From positions 248,001-312,000 of the forward strand of contig CATNEN010000005.1 in the NCBI GenBank assembly GCA_950097015.1: a DNA stretch of 64,000 nt, written 5' to 3'. The notes below the pieces were generated by a model that made no database searches, had not been told where the DNA came from, and worked only from the letters and a program-made list of their open reading frames with translations. Of this stretch, positions 20,227 through 31,689 are shown one piece after another. The stretch's first letter is position 1; every line of letters starts with the position of its first letter. The position numbers were made by a program, and so were the translations under genes. Source of the DNA: Macrostomum hystrix. Lineage: Eukaryota; Platyhelminthes; Macrostomidae.

Positions 20227-22692
20227 CTGCGCGGAATTAAAGCGGGTGAAATGCTTGAACTTCAGGTGTAATGACAGTGTTGTCTGAACTTCAGGTGGAA
20301 TGACAGTGAGACCTGACCTTCAGGTGTAATAACAGTGAGACCTGAACTTCAGGTGGAATGACAGTGAGTCCTAACCTTCAGGTGGAATGACAGTGATTCC
20401 TAACCTTCAGGTGGAATGACAGTGAGTCTTAACCTTCAGGTGGAATGACAGTGAGTCCTAACCTTCAGGTGTAATGACAGTGAGTCCTAACCTTCAGGTG
20501 GAATGACAGTGAGTCCTAACCTTCAGGTGTAATGACAGTGAGTCCTAACCTTCAGGTGGAATGACAGTGAGACCTAACCTTCAGGTGGAATGACAGTGAG
20601 TCCTAACCTTCAGGTGGAATGACAGTGAGTCCTAACCTTCAGGTGGAATGACAGTGAGTCCTAACCTTCAGGTGGAATGACAGTGAGTCCTAACCTTCAG
20701 GTGGAATGACAGTGGTGTCTGAACTTCAGGTGGAATGACAGTGAGTCCTAACCTTCAGGTGTAATGACAGTGAGTCCTAACCTTCAGGTGTAATGACAGT
20801 GAGTCCTAACCTTCAGGTGGAATGACAGTGAGTCCTAACCTTCAGGTGGAATGAAAGTGAGTCCTAACCTTCAGGTGTAATGACAGTGAGTCCTAACCTT
20901 CAGGTGGAATGACAGTGAGTCCTAACCTTCAGGTGGAATGACAGTGAGTCCTAACCTTCAGGTGTAATGACAGTGAGTCCTAACCTTCAGGTGGAATGAC
21001 AGTGAGTCCTAACCTTCAGGTGGAATGAAAGTGAGTCCTAACCTTCAGGTGTAATGACAGTGAGTCCTAACCTTCAGGTGGAATGACAGTGAGTCCTAAC
21101 CTTCAGGTGGAATGAAAGTGAGTCCTAACCTTCAGGTGTAATGACAGTGAGTCCTAACCTTCAGGTGGAATGACAGTGAGTCCTAACCTTCAGGTGGAAT
21201 GACAGTGAGTCCTAACCTTCAGGTGGAATGACAGTGAGTCCTAACCTTCAGGTGGAATGACAGTGAGTCCTAACCTTCAGGTGGAATGACAGTGAGTCCT
21301 AAACTTCAGGTGTAATGACAGTGGTGTCTGAACTTCAGGTGGAATGAACAGTGCTTTAATTAAAAGCCTACTCACCTTGAACGGCTTAGTCATAATCTCC
21401 ATCAGGGCCTTGAGATCGTGCTCAACATAGTCCATCACAATGAAGATCTTGTCCATATTACTGCCTACAACAATTTCTCGCACAGTAACAATATTTTCGT
21501 GCTGCGCTTTCAACAGAGTGTTGATCTCTCTTAGAGATGTGATAGGAAAGCCTTCGCGCTCATTCTCCATTTTCAATCGTTTCAGAGCCACAATCTCTTT
21601 GGTCTTCTTGTCGTAGGCTCGATAGACGACACCGTATGTGCCTTCCTCGATTCGATTTAGGCAATGAAACTCTTCTACATTGCGGCAGCCCTGAATGGCC
21701 GGCAGATAGACTCGGCGTGGTGGCCTAGAAATCTCATCTGTCTGCTGCTGTTGCTGCTGTTCCTGCGAAGGTTGCGGCGGCGGCTGCTGCTGCTGCTGAT
21801 GCGACTTCTTCGAAGATTTAACAGGCGACTCTGAACCTGACGACGAAGACGAAGAAGCCGACGAACGGTCGGGCGAATCGGAGCCAGACGAAGAACTTGA
21901 CGACGGCGAACTGGCCATGGCTACAGGCGCCGGGTCTTCAATCGACACCATCGGCGAAGTGCCAAGATCTTTTTCATCTTCGTTGGCATTGCTGTCAGCG
22001 GAGTAAGCAGCTGCGGCTATGGAAGTCGGCTGCTGCTGCTGCTGCTGTTGCTGCTTCTCTTTCAGTCGCTTCTGCAAACGACGCCGCAAGTCCTCTTCCT
22101 GACGCTGAGTCGAAGAGCTGCCAACTGACGAGGGCTGAGCCCGTCTTGACAGCTTCGCAGCGGCCGCGGTGGCGGCTGCGGACGCATCAGACGGCGATTG
22201 ATTGTCGTGCCGACGTTTCCGACTGTCCCTGCCGCGCTGATCCCTATCGCGCTCCCGGCCTCTGTCCCGATCCCGACGATGATCCCGATCCCAGTCCCTG
22301 CCAGCGTCAGCGCGTCGGCGATGCCCTTGACGCCGTGATCCAGTCGCCGCCGCCCTGTCTTGAACTAGTTCGTCAGAGGTGGCTGGAGAATTGGAGCGCG
22401 AGCGAGACTGGCTGGCCGAATCGCTGCCCCTAACCAGGATGGGATTATTATCCCGATTTGGCGGCGAGGCGCCGGAAGCGGACGACCGCGAAGACGACGG
22501 AGAGGAAGTTGGAGATCGGGGAGGCAAGCCAGAGCGATTGGCCGACGCCTGAGCTGGAATACTGACGGCCGATGTTGGCCTTGATTTCGGCTGCGGCTGC
22601 TGCTGTTGCTGGCGACGCATTGCGCTGCTTTCGCTAGCGTATCTGCTGCTACTGTCGCTGCTGCTGTTGCTTCGATTCGAATTGCGACGAGG
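19303..22692 (-). CDS. CDK11: CDK11/PITSLRE cyclin-dependent kinase (3' two exons; N-terminus not found)
   Basis: Kinase that with cyclin L acts in pre-mRNA splicing and transcription. Exons 21376-22692 and 19303-20226 join in phase 0 (746 aa here). N-terminal part: Ser/Arg/Gln-rich and acidic low complexity, with an [13 protein letters not shown] stretch. Then [33 protein letters not shown] (glycine loop), [11 protein letters not shown] (VAIK Lys), [12 protein letters not shown] exact, [20 protein letters not shown], and C-terminal PGFNLRGF. The APE motif reads SVE ([16 protein letters not shown]), a rare change. The ORF upstream of 22692 begins at TTG and the exon follows a TCATTTCAG acceptor, so more 5' exons exist, beyond the 22.9 kb minisatellite. 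Confidence 0.95.
20240..21350. repeat. 29-bp minisatellite filling the CDK11 intron
   Basis: About 38 units with CTTCAGGTGGAATGACAGTG then AGTCCTAAC, variants GGTGTAAT and GAAAGTGAG. It occupies 1.11 kb of the 1.15-kb intron, leaving only some 15-25 bp at each splice site. Confidence 0.95.
21376..22692 (-). CDS. CDK11: CDK11 exon: low-complexity N-terminal region and kinase N-lobe
   Basis: 439 codons from acceptor TTTCAG (22693-22698 on +) to donor TTCAAG|GTGAGT. It carries poly-Gln runs, the RS/RD-rich stretch, the Gly-rich loop and the PITSLRE helix, ending [12 protein letters not shown]. Confidence 0.92.
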
Positions 22693-22854
22693 CTGAAATG
22701 AGATCAATTTGAGAACTTAATGCAAGCTGTCGAGAAATCAGTTTTCTAGTCTTATACTCTTCTACTCTGTGATCTGAGTCGGCAAACTTAATAGGGTGCG
22801 CGCCACCGAGAGAACAAAAAAGACGACCGCGGGTGCATTGACGGTAGGAATATG

Positions 22855-23245
22855 AGACACAGAGGAGCTGGGACACGGGAGAGATGAGACACGGGAGAGA
22901 TGAGACACGGGAGAGATGAGACACGGCAGAGATAAGACACGGGAGAGATAAGACACGGGAGAGTTGAGACACGGGAGAGATGAGACAGGAGAGTTAAGAC
23001 ACGGGAGAGATGAGACACGGCAGAGATGAGACACAGGAGAGATTAGACAGAGGAGAGATAAGACACGGGAGAGATAAGACACGGGAGAGTTGAGACACGG
23101 GAGAGATAAGACACGGGAGAGATAAGACACGGGAGAGATGAGACACGGCAGAGATGAGACACGGCAGAGATGAGACACAGGAGAGATTAGACAGAGGAGA
23201 GATAAGACACAGGAGAGATAAGACACGGCAGAGATGAGACTCTCC
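22855..23245. repeat. 16-bp minisatellite upstream of CDK11 exon
   Basis: Unit GAGACACGGGAGAGAT (or GAGATAAGACACGGGA), about 24 copies. Its reverse complement, the CDK11 sense strand, is ATCTCTCCCGTGTCTC, one base from the eIF4G intron unit. Minus-strand ORFs of up to 161 aa over it are by-products. Confidence 0.93.
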
Positions 23246-24125
23246 ATCTCCAGATGAGATAAATATTAGACAGGATACTATCCGTTAGAAGGGGCAACAG
23301 GTGGCATTTGGGAGCTTTCATGGCCGCATCTGGATTAAAATCATTCTCATAGATCCCTAAAGTATCTTTGATTTCATATTTTTACATATTTCATTCCATC
23401 TAATTAAAATTCTTAAATTAACAGTTGTTAAAAACGCCGACAAATGTTTAACCTATCGCATGTAATTTCTTTCATTGTTAAAAAAATACGGACGCTCTTT
23501 GTATCAGCAATATCGCGCAGCGAAAAATGGCCTTATATTTTTAGGAAAGAAACCTTTGCAAGCAAGGCAAATTATAAGCATAAGTAGCAAATGTCCTACT
23601 AAAAGTAGTGCCGTTTATAAACAATAGTTATTCTAGTTTAGCAGCATAAAATTTGTAATATGTAAAGGCAGATGTTATGTAGCTGTAAACTTTTTGTGTA
23701 AAAGAATAGAAAATAACTAGCTGTAGTTAAATGAGACAGACAAATGTGAGCAGGCTAAATTGACGAAAAACATCACCGCAAAACAATTATTGCTAGGAAG
23801 CGTAAAAATGCTAGATGAACTCATTAGGCTAATAGGAATGACAAGAAAATCGAAAAAAGAACAATTATTTCACGTGGATACTTTGTGAATGAAGCCGTCA
23901 AATGAACTACTAACTCGGTCAACTTTTGAACAAGAAATAGGGGCTGATGAAGAATGCCGCTACTAACGTAAAGTGCAAATCGTTATAAAAGTACTAATGG
24001 CATCCTTAGGCATATAGAAATCTTCAGGAACACGGAACAGATCTCAAGACAAATATAACTTTTTTTTGGACACCTAGAATCAATAGTTTGACATAGAATT
24101 GATTTACCACATCTAATGTGTACCT
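23246..24125. other. AT-rich DNA, possible CDK11 5' region
   Basis: I could not find a first CDK11 exon with ATG and a phase-matched donor here. No repeats or other genes are evident. Confidence 0.4.
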
Positions 24126-25410
24126 TTAGGCATCTCGAGTAGGTCTTTAGACATCTAGAATAGGTCTTTAAACATCTAGAATAGGTCTTTAAACATCTAG
24201 AATAGGTCTTTAAACATCTAGAATAGGTCTTTAGACATCTAGAATAGGTCTTTAAACATCTAGAATAGGTCTTTAGACATCTAGAATAGGTCTTTAGACA
24301 TCTAGAATAGGTCTTCAAACATCTAGACTAGGTCTTTAGACATCTAGAATAGGTCTTTAGACATCTAGAATAGGTCTTTAAACATCTAGAATTAGGTCCC
24401 TTAGACATCTAGAATAGGTCTTCAAACATCTAGACTAGGTCTTTAGACATCTAGAATAGGTCTTTAGACATCTAGAATAGGTCTTTAAACATCTAGAATT
24501 AGGTCCCTTAGACATCTAGAATAGGTCTTTAGACATCTAGAATAGGTCTTTAAACATCTAGAATAGGTCTTTAGACATCTGGAATAGGTCCCTTAGACAT
24601 CTAAATTGGTCTTTAGACATCTAGAATAGGTCTTTAAACATCTAGAATATGTATTTAAACATCTAGAATAGGTCTTTAGACATCTAGAATAGGTCTTTAA
24701 ACATCTAGAATAGGTCTTTAGACATCTAGAATAGGTCTTTAGACATCTAGAATAGGTCTTTAAACATCTAGAATAGGTCTTTAAACATCTAGAATAGGTC
24801 TTTAGACATCTAGAATAGGTCTTTAAACATCTAGAATAGGTCTTTAGACATCTAGAATAGGTCTTTAGACATCTAGAATAGGTCTTCAAACATCTAGACT
24901 AGGTCTTTAGACATCTAGAATAGGTCTTTAGACATCTAGAATAGGTCTTTAAACATCTAGAATAGGTCTTTAGACATCTAGAATAGGTCTTTAGACATCT
25001 AGAATAGGTCTTTAAACATCTAGAATAGGTCTTTAGACATCTAGAATAGGTCTTTAGACATCTAGAATAGGTCTTTAGACATCTAGAATAGGTCTTTAAA
25101 CATCTAGAATAGGTCTTTAGACATCTAGAATAGGTCTTTAGACATCTAGAATAGGTCTTCAAACATCTAGACTAGGTCTTTAGACATCTAGAATAGGTCT
25201 TTAGACATCTAGAATAGGTCTTTAAACATCTAGAATAGGTCTTTAGACATCTAGAATAGGTCTTTAGACATCTAGAATAGGTCTTCAAACATCTAGACTA
25301 GGTCTTTAGACATCTAGAATAGGTCTTTAGACATCTAGAATAGGTCTTTAGACATCTAGAATAGGTCTTTAAACATCTAGAATTAGGTCCCTTAGACATC
25401 TAAATTGATC
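24125..25410. repeat. 21-bp minisatellite, about 60 units
   Basis: Unit TCTTTAGACATCTAGAATAG plus G, alternating TTAGACAT/TTAAACAT, with occasional one-base insertions and CCCTTAGACAT variants in higher-order blocks. It lies between CDK11 and the 3' end of the BTB gene. The 21-bp period leaves minus-strand ORFs (KTYSRCL repeats) open. Confidence 0.95.
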
Positions 25411-25493
25411 TTTAGACATCCAGCTTAGATTGTTTGACATATAATACGACATATCTGCATTGAGAAAGATGAAACTTATTCAATTAGCAATGC

Positions 25494-26305
25494 CTAAACC
25501 CAGCACACGTACAGTGCCTGTAGGAAACTGGCGCACGGCGGGTTAGAAACTAAACTCGAAGACGATCCCGACGGTGCTCTCAATTCGAGTTTGGCGCCGC
25601 AGCCGCCGCCAACAGCGCGACCCTCCAGCTCGCAAGGAAGTCGACACAGACTGGGAAGCGACAGTGCTGACGGCATTTGCTGACCAATGCCATGTACATA
25701 CAGTGTCAATCGATACCAACATCCTGGTAGCAGCACAATGGCGCGTGGAAACAACACTTCAATTAGGCCAACATTGTGGCGAATAATCTGATTGCAAATC
25801 AATGCCGGTTCATTGTCCCTACGAATTAGATAGTGCTGATCATCGTCAACTAATGTTATATCGGCGGAAACTATGATTACAGAAGACACTGGATTGGCCA
25901 AAGGCTCTTGTCTTATTGTTCTCTGTTGTTGATGCTGCTGCTGCTGTTGCTGACGAAACAGATGCAAACCGGTAAGTAGCACTCTCCTACTAGGCCTTAT
26001 TTCAATGCAGCCATAGATACCATGGCTAGAAACTGTTTCGTTGGTAACTAAAGCTGCTATAGTGGAAGACTGCAATACGCCGCTAATTTCGCCAGTAGTT
26101 TCCAAGCTTTGATTAGCCGAAAATAGAGTGGATACAGAGGGCGGCAAAGAGACTGGAAATCGCGAGTTAGATACAGAGCGAGTGTCTGGGCGAGCAGCAG
26201 CAGCTACTACTGACAAATCACACAGCGACAGAAGTTCAGGTTCTCCGGGTAGACAGGGATTCCTCGGTCGCGCGTTCAAGAGACTGATATTTGAATTGGC
26301 GACGG
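25494..26305 (-). CDS. BTB gene exon 3: PHR-like domain
   Basis: Acceptor TTTTCCATTGCAG; the first codon is completed as Ser. It encodes SVANSNISLLNARPRNP, a Ser-rich linker and the PHR-type beta-sandwich, stop TAG at 25494-25496. The C-terminus is longer than usual (Gly/Ser-rich then ALYVCWV). Confidence 0.87.
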
Positions 26306-28348
26306 CTGCAATGGAAAAGGGAGTGTACGGATTAGAATCTGGATACTGGAGTGACTCATTAGAGGTCAGTCAGTTGAGGCACTCTCTCAATACTGGAGTG
26401 ACTCACTCAAGTACAGTCAGTTGAGGCACTCTCTCAATACTGGAGTGACCCACTCAAGTACAGTCAGTTGAGGCACTCTCTCAATAGTAGAGTGACTCAC
26501 TCGAGTACAGTAAGTTGAGGCACTCTCTCAATACTAGAGTGACTCACTCGAGTACAGTCAGTTGAGGCACTCTCTCAATACTAGAGTGACTCACTCAAGT
26601 ACAGTCAGTTGAGGCACTCTCTCAATACTGGAGTGACCCACTCAAGTACAGTCAGTTGAGGCACTCTCTCAATACTAGAGTGACTCACTCGAGTACAGTC
26701 AGTTGAGGCACTCTCTCAATACTAGAGTGACTCACTCGAGTACAGTCAGTTGAGGCACTCTCTCAATAGTAGAGTGACTCACTCGAGTACAGTCAGTTGA
26801 GGCACTCTCTCAATACTAGAGTGACTCACTCAAGTACAGTCAGTTGAGGCACTCTCTCAATACTGGAGTGACTCACTTAAGTACAGTCAGTTGAGGCACT
26901 CTCTCAATACTGGAGTGAATCACTAGAGTACAGTCTGTTGAGGCATTCTCAATACAGGAGTGACTCATGTTTACTTACAGTTGAGGTCATTCTCGCTAGT
27001 CCATGTGAGAATCTGTACTAACTGTTCGCATGTGAGCAGTCTAGTTGGCGCAACCAATTGCCCAATCTGACGACGCGACATTCTAGGAAATCTGACGCAG
27101 CTAAGCAGTTCTGGCGTTAGGAAAGCAATGCGTCTGCTTCTAACATTTTCAATGTCATTCGGATCTGCTGCAGTATCTTCTTCGCTGTTTAAACAGCTGG
27201 TCACGTCGGCGCCTGAGAAGCCATTAGCATCGGCCCAACGTAGAAGCCAATTAAAGATTTCCATTTCGTCGCAAGGTAGGCCGTCCTGAGACAGCACGCA
27301 TGCAATCAAAGCTGTCGAGTAGGATTCCGAGACGCTTAAATCGCGATTTTGGCTATGACCTAACAGCTCGGCACTGACACGCTCCCATTGCTGACAGATT
27401 AAACGAAGGCAAGGCTGTACAACTGATGGCACCTGACCAATTGATCGTTCGGATACACGGATTAGGCCTAATTTCATTTATGTTTTTAGATATAGTAGAT
27501 AGAATCTATAATTATTTAAGGATATAATTTAGACAATTTGTGTACGGCACTGGACTGTTCAGTCCATGGACTGGGGGACTCTATAACCTTCCTTAATTAC
27601 CTCAGCTGATGCTGGTACCCAACTAGATCCAGTGGACGAGTTGCTGGGTGAAATGACGCAATGCAGAGTTAAGTGTCTTGATAAGGGACACTAATTGTTA
27701 CTGTCGACTTTTTAGTCGTGATACCCTATGAGTAGATAATAATTATTTATTTATAATAATTAACAAAGCAGTGCAGCTCACCTCCAGAAACATACAGTGC
27801 TCCAGCACTATCAAAGCGTTCTCTACAGTCAGATGCTGGCGCAAATATTGGCAACAGTCGCTAACAAGACCTTCAATAAGATACTTCTTGGCTGCATAAA
27901 GTGTTTGAAAAACACTGTCATTGTCAATACCATGGGTACAGTCGGTATAAGCATACACCAGCAGATTCCTGAATGCCACAGGTTCAATGTCTTCTAACTC
28001 ATAGCTATTGTTGCCAATGTCATCATCTCCTTGACGTTGAAGTGGACTATTGAACATGGCTAGAAATACAGGACTAACGGCGCCCAATAAGACTCGATGA
28101 GCATTGAACTGCTGCCGGCTATCTCCAACTAGAAAGCTGACGTCGCAGAATTCACCAACATCTAGACAATGCTGCATGCGACTTTGTAAGCTTTTTTTAG
28201 GCTCCAACTTCTGCTGTTCTGTTGCCACATTGGAGCAATGATAACTTTGACAAGTCGCATCAACAATTGAGGCGCTGTTTAACGCATTCACTCTGCTCTG
28301 TTCTGATTGGCTAGGTAGATTGTGTACACCACCTGACATGATGCTCAT
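25494..28348 (-). CDS. BTB-BACK-PHR domain protein, BTBD1/2/3/6-like (three exons)
   Basis: Probable substrate adaptor for cullin-3 ubiquitin ligase, the known role of the family. Exons 27782-28348, 26979-27432 and 25494-26305 join in frame to 610 aa. BTB: FCDVSFLVGDSRQQFNAHRV, LGAVSPVFLAMF and LLVYAYTDCTHGIDNDSVFQ, ending with the ALIVLEHCMFLE helix. BACK: PSVVQPCLRLI, FNWLLRWADANG and LLSCVRFPRMSRRQIGQL. PHR-like: GEISGVLQSSTIAALVTNE, VLLTGLHLF and WYRLTLYVHG. A polyGln/His stretch interrupts the PHR strand region. The start is ATG at 28348 (MSIMSGG); the longer ORF begins with TTG. BTBD3/6 versus BTBD1/2 was not resolved. Confidence 0.9.
26340..26965. repeat. 47-bp minisatellite filling the BTB intron 2
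   Basis: About 13 units with GAGTGACTCACTCGAGTACA and GTCAGTTGAGGCACTCTCTC. It runs from 13 bp after the donor to about 35 bp before the acceptor, so the 673-bp intron is nearly all array. Confidence 0.93.
26979..27432 (-). CDS. BTB gene exon 2: BACK domain
   Basis: The acceptor is TTGGTCAG before GTG CCA TCA, chosen because it alone continues phase 0 and gives FLE-VPSVV as in BTBD proteins. The upstream ORF part (KLGLIRVSERS) is therefore intronic. Donor AACT|GTAAGT leaves one base. Confidence 0.87.
27545..27725 (-). repeat. SINE family A copy in BTB intron 1
   Basis: CTGTTCAGTCCATGGACTGG, GCTGATGCTGGTACCCA and ATGCAGAGTTAAGTGTCTTG, in the order of the other copies. The tRNA-like head is decayed (GTCGACTTTTTAGTCGTGAT). 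Confidence 0.75.
27782..28348 (-). CDS. BTB gene exon 1: BTB domain
   Basis: 189 codons, phase 0 at donor CTGGAG|GTGAGC. It holds a Ser/Asn-rich leader of about 60 aa and the complete BTB fold. Confidence 0.9.
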
Positions 28349-30300
28349 GCTGCATTGCAAAAGATATCCATTTTAAAAATAAATACAATATTTTGTAACT
28401 AGGCTAGTCATAAAACTCTCCGAAATACTCTGGCTCATGGGCTGTTATTCCATTTTTAATTGCATTAAACAGCCGACTTTCTTAATATTATCTTACCCTA
28501 TTTTTTTCTAACTATTTCTTATCATTGAGAATACTGAATGCTAAGTGCTACATATGGAAGACAATTGCCAAATGCTAACAATGCCTGGCACCTTATTAAC
28601 ATAGCAGCTTGTTGGAATAGGATAGCCTGCCGACACTACAGCTATACAAGGTTGAGGTTGAAGTGCAATTAGACTATTGAAATAATGACTGTTAAGTTAC
28701 ATAGTACATCAAAGGTGCAGACTGTGCATTGTTTGAGATCTGATTGATCTGATCTTAGTTTTCTGTCACCTCCTTATTTGTGCCTAACTTATCCCTCATC
28801 TGCGACTCAGTTTTCTCTCAAGTGCAACTTAGTTTGGTTCTTTGCTTTATTTACAACTTACTTTGCTTGGCACTCATTTCACCTGGCCAAATTAGCAGTC
28901 AACTGGGTGTTGCGCATTCATGGCTACATCATAGCATAACAAAGGACACAAGAGCAGTGCATCTTACTTTTTCTGTCCATGTCCCTAGTTATTACCCACT
29001 CTGTGCCCAAAGCCACAGCAGCCATGCCTCTTGCAGTGTAGACTTGTGGCACAGCTGCTCTGTCCCGAGATATATACCACTACCACACCTACTGGCATGG
29101 TGGTTGTCTCAAAATCGTTAGCTGTAAATATACATAATATAATAGCATAAGTACATGGTCCTAGACAAATTTCACAAAATATTTTTTCATACTATATTAC
29201 TTGGTATTTTATTATTGCTAGTGGTTGTAAGGGTTGCCAAAACTGTGGGTGAGTGTAGATATGATCATGACTCATAATCATACATACTTGTGAACATAAT
29301 TGTAAACAATTGTAATGTTAGGGGCTTAATCATAAACATAATAATACTCACACAAATTGATGCCTTTCGCATGCTGCCACATTTTGCAATAGCAATATCA
29401 TAACTTTGACTTAAGTATTATCAATAAATGTATCACTGCACCCATTGTATACATGTGGTATTGGTAATTGGTTGCATCAGTTAAAAAATAAAATGCTTTT
29501 CAGTTTGTTTTTATAGATTTTTTCATATTTCATATTCATGTTCTGTAGAGTCATAAGTTATGCATAGTGTGGTTAAGCTTTGATGTGATATATTCAATCC
29601 AGAGCCATGCAGGCAAAGTTTATGCCAAATTTGATTTACCAAAGAGATATTTTGCTGATATGGCTGAACAGAAGTGGTCTTTTGTTAAAGTGGACTGAAG
29701 CTGTTGTAAGATAGAATTTCTTGGTGACCCCTAACAATGGCAATATCATTGCTGTGATAGAATTGCTTTGTTACAAAGACATGAAATGCACTGCATAAAT
29801 CAAAGAAGTATTACTGCTGCTTTAAAAAACCATAATTTACTAGTCATAGAGCTCATAATTTTTATTTAGAGAACCACCATTCCCCTTATTACGGGAGTGG
29901 TACATAGACCCTAGGCCCTAACTAGGGATTTGGCACAGCCACTATGTCACTAGTCTTTAAAAGAAAAAATATTGTGATAAATACATATGTAGCTTTTTAC
30001 AACTTTGCATAGCTAGCCAAAAAAGTGACACATAAGACATTAAACATGTTAAACACTTATTATACACATAAAATATATCATGAAATGGTTCTTAGACACT
30101 TTTGTCATCTGGTTTTCAGATTGGACACTGCTATCCAGACAATTGGAAAGTATTATAGTTAAAGTTAAGTCAGTTTGCCAACCATCAATAGAAACTAGTT
30201 TCGATTTGATTTATAGTTGCTGATGTGTATAGTATATGGAAAACTGAGGGCAAACTGTGAGTGTTGTCATAAAATTTAAATAACTAATGCTTAAATTTGT
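28349..30300. other. AT-rich intergenic region with a MITE fragment
   Basis: About 28760-28924 resembles the MITE nested in the Merlin remnant: GTGCAACTTAGTTTGG, TATTTACAACTTACTTTGCT, and the end GGGTGTTGCGCATTCATGGC. The remainder is unique-looking AT-rich DNA with no splice-supported gene. Confidence 0.5.
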
Positions 30301-30362
30301 TAATTAACACAGACTGTGTCGCAAAAGGAGTACAACTGATTTGAGCATCTCTAAGCTCAAAC

Positions 30363-30728
30363 TTGACTGTTTCTGATGCTTTGCAGCAGCTGCCTGGAAC
30401 ATCACAGAATGCAGTCAAGACAGATTATTTAATTATCAAAGAAGAGAACAATGACGACTTTTTGAATGAAGCCTCTATGGATGGTAAAGAAAAAGCGATT
30501 GTCGCTGAGCTTAAGTTACTTAACAAGAGTATTCAGAAACTTATTAGGCTAAGTTCTCAGAGTATCTCAGCTCAGCAGGTGACAGCTACACAACTGAGAA
30601 AGTTGCAAATGGTGATGGAGTGCAAAGCAGGGGACATTGGCAAACTCAGCCTGCTCTTGCACCTGTCACCTATTTTAAAGTCAGAAGGATTTCATTCAAC
30701 CCGCAAAATTTTGCACCCTCAATGTTGA
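30363..30728 (+). CDS. hypothetical ORF, possibly transposon-derived
   Basis: 121 aa reading frame with an acidic start (IIKEENNDDFLNEASMDGKE) and a helical KLLNKSIQKLIRLSSQSI stretch. An acceptor-like TTTGCAG precedes QLPGTS at 30388. No recognised domain. It lies about 1 kb upstream of a Merlin transposase remnant and could belong to that element or be chance. No neighbouring exon was found. Confidence 0.25.
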   Translation: MTVSDALQQLPGTSQNAVKTDYLIIKEENNDDFLNEASMDGKEKAIVAELKLLNKSIQKLIRLSSQSISAQQVTATQLRKLQMVMECKAGDIGKLSLLLHLSPILKSEGFHSTRKILHPQC

Positions 30729-31689
30729 ACCAACATTGAACCATTTTGGAGAAATGGTGCCCAGTGGCAACATTATCAAATTGGTGTCAATGTTGAGCTC
30801 AGATTTCACTAGCTTAAGTCACATTTTATTCAAATTTGCACACCAGCAGCAACTTTTGCTGTTTGCTGTTTCTGTATTATATGACTTTGAACATTACTGA
30901 TTCAGTACCATTACATCAGACTTTTATATGCGTCTTCTGTAGCTTGCATGGCACACAAAAATATTTTTTACCGAAGGTGGGACTTAAAATGCAGGCCAGA
31001 CTTGTATGATTCTCTGTCTGAAGCACTATAATGATGTCCTTTGGGCACTAGCACTCTTGTGCTTTAGTGTTACTCTAGACAGCTTTTATGCTCCATAGTC
31101 AGTTTGATGTACATGGTGTCCTGCAAAATGGTGCCCATTTGGTCTCCCATGGACAAGGGAAATAATTAAGCTTTAGTTTCCAAGCAATGGTTTTATACTG
31201 TATTGTTTATGAGTATACTTGCATTTCTGTTTGTGTCTTTTTGTATGTATGTCTGCTTCTAAAATTTACTTGTGCACATTTTTTTTACTTTTTTCACAAA
31301 CATAAAAGTACATATTTTTTTAATTACATCTCTTTAGTGTACTTATCCTTAATGCTGTTCTATAACTGAGTTTAACTGTACTGTAAGTATAATCTATACT
31401 TAGACAAAAATATTTGTAGGCCTACCAAAAAGACATTCTTCACCACTATACAAATCCCCTAAATATTGTTACACAGTAACATGGTAGTTTTTTGTCTCTG
31501 TGATTTAAGTCTACAATACATGTAAGTACTTGGAAGTAGGTCAGATGACCGATAGTTCAAACATTGAATTCTTGGAAAGTACTTAGAAGTAGGTTGGTCA
31601 ACATGAAGTTCAAACATTGAATACTTGGGAAGTAATACTTGGAAGTTATTATCAGATACAGCTTGATGATAATATACCATGTTGCCATG

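Noticed and set aside
22762-25162. Several minus-strand ORFs (VSYLSRVLSL, KTYSRCL repeats) as possible proteins
   Set aside because: They are translations of the 16-bp and 21-bp arrays.
23983-25410. A CRISPR array
   Set aside because: Direct tandem copies without unique spacers, in a eukaryotic genome.
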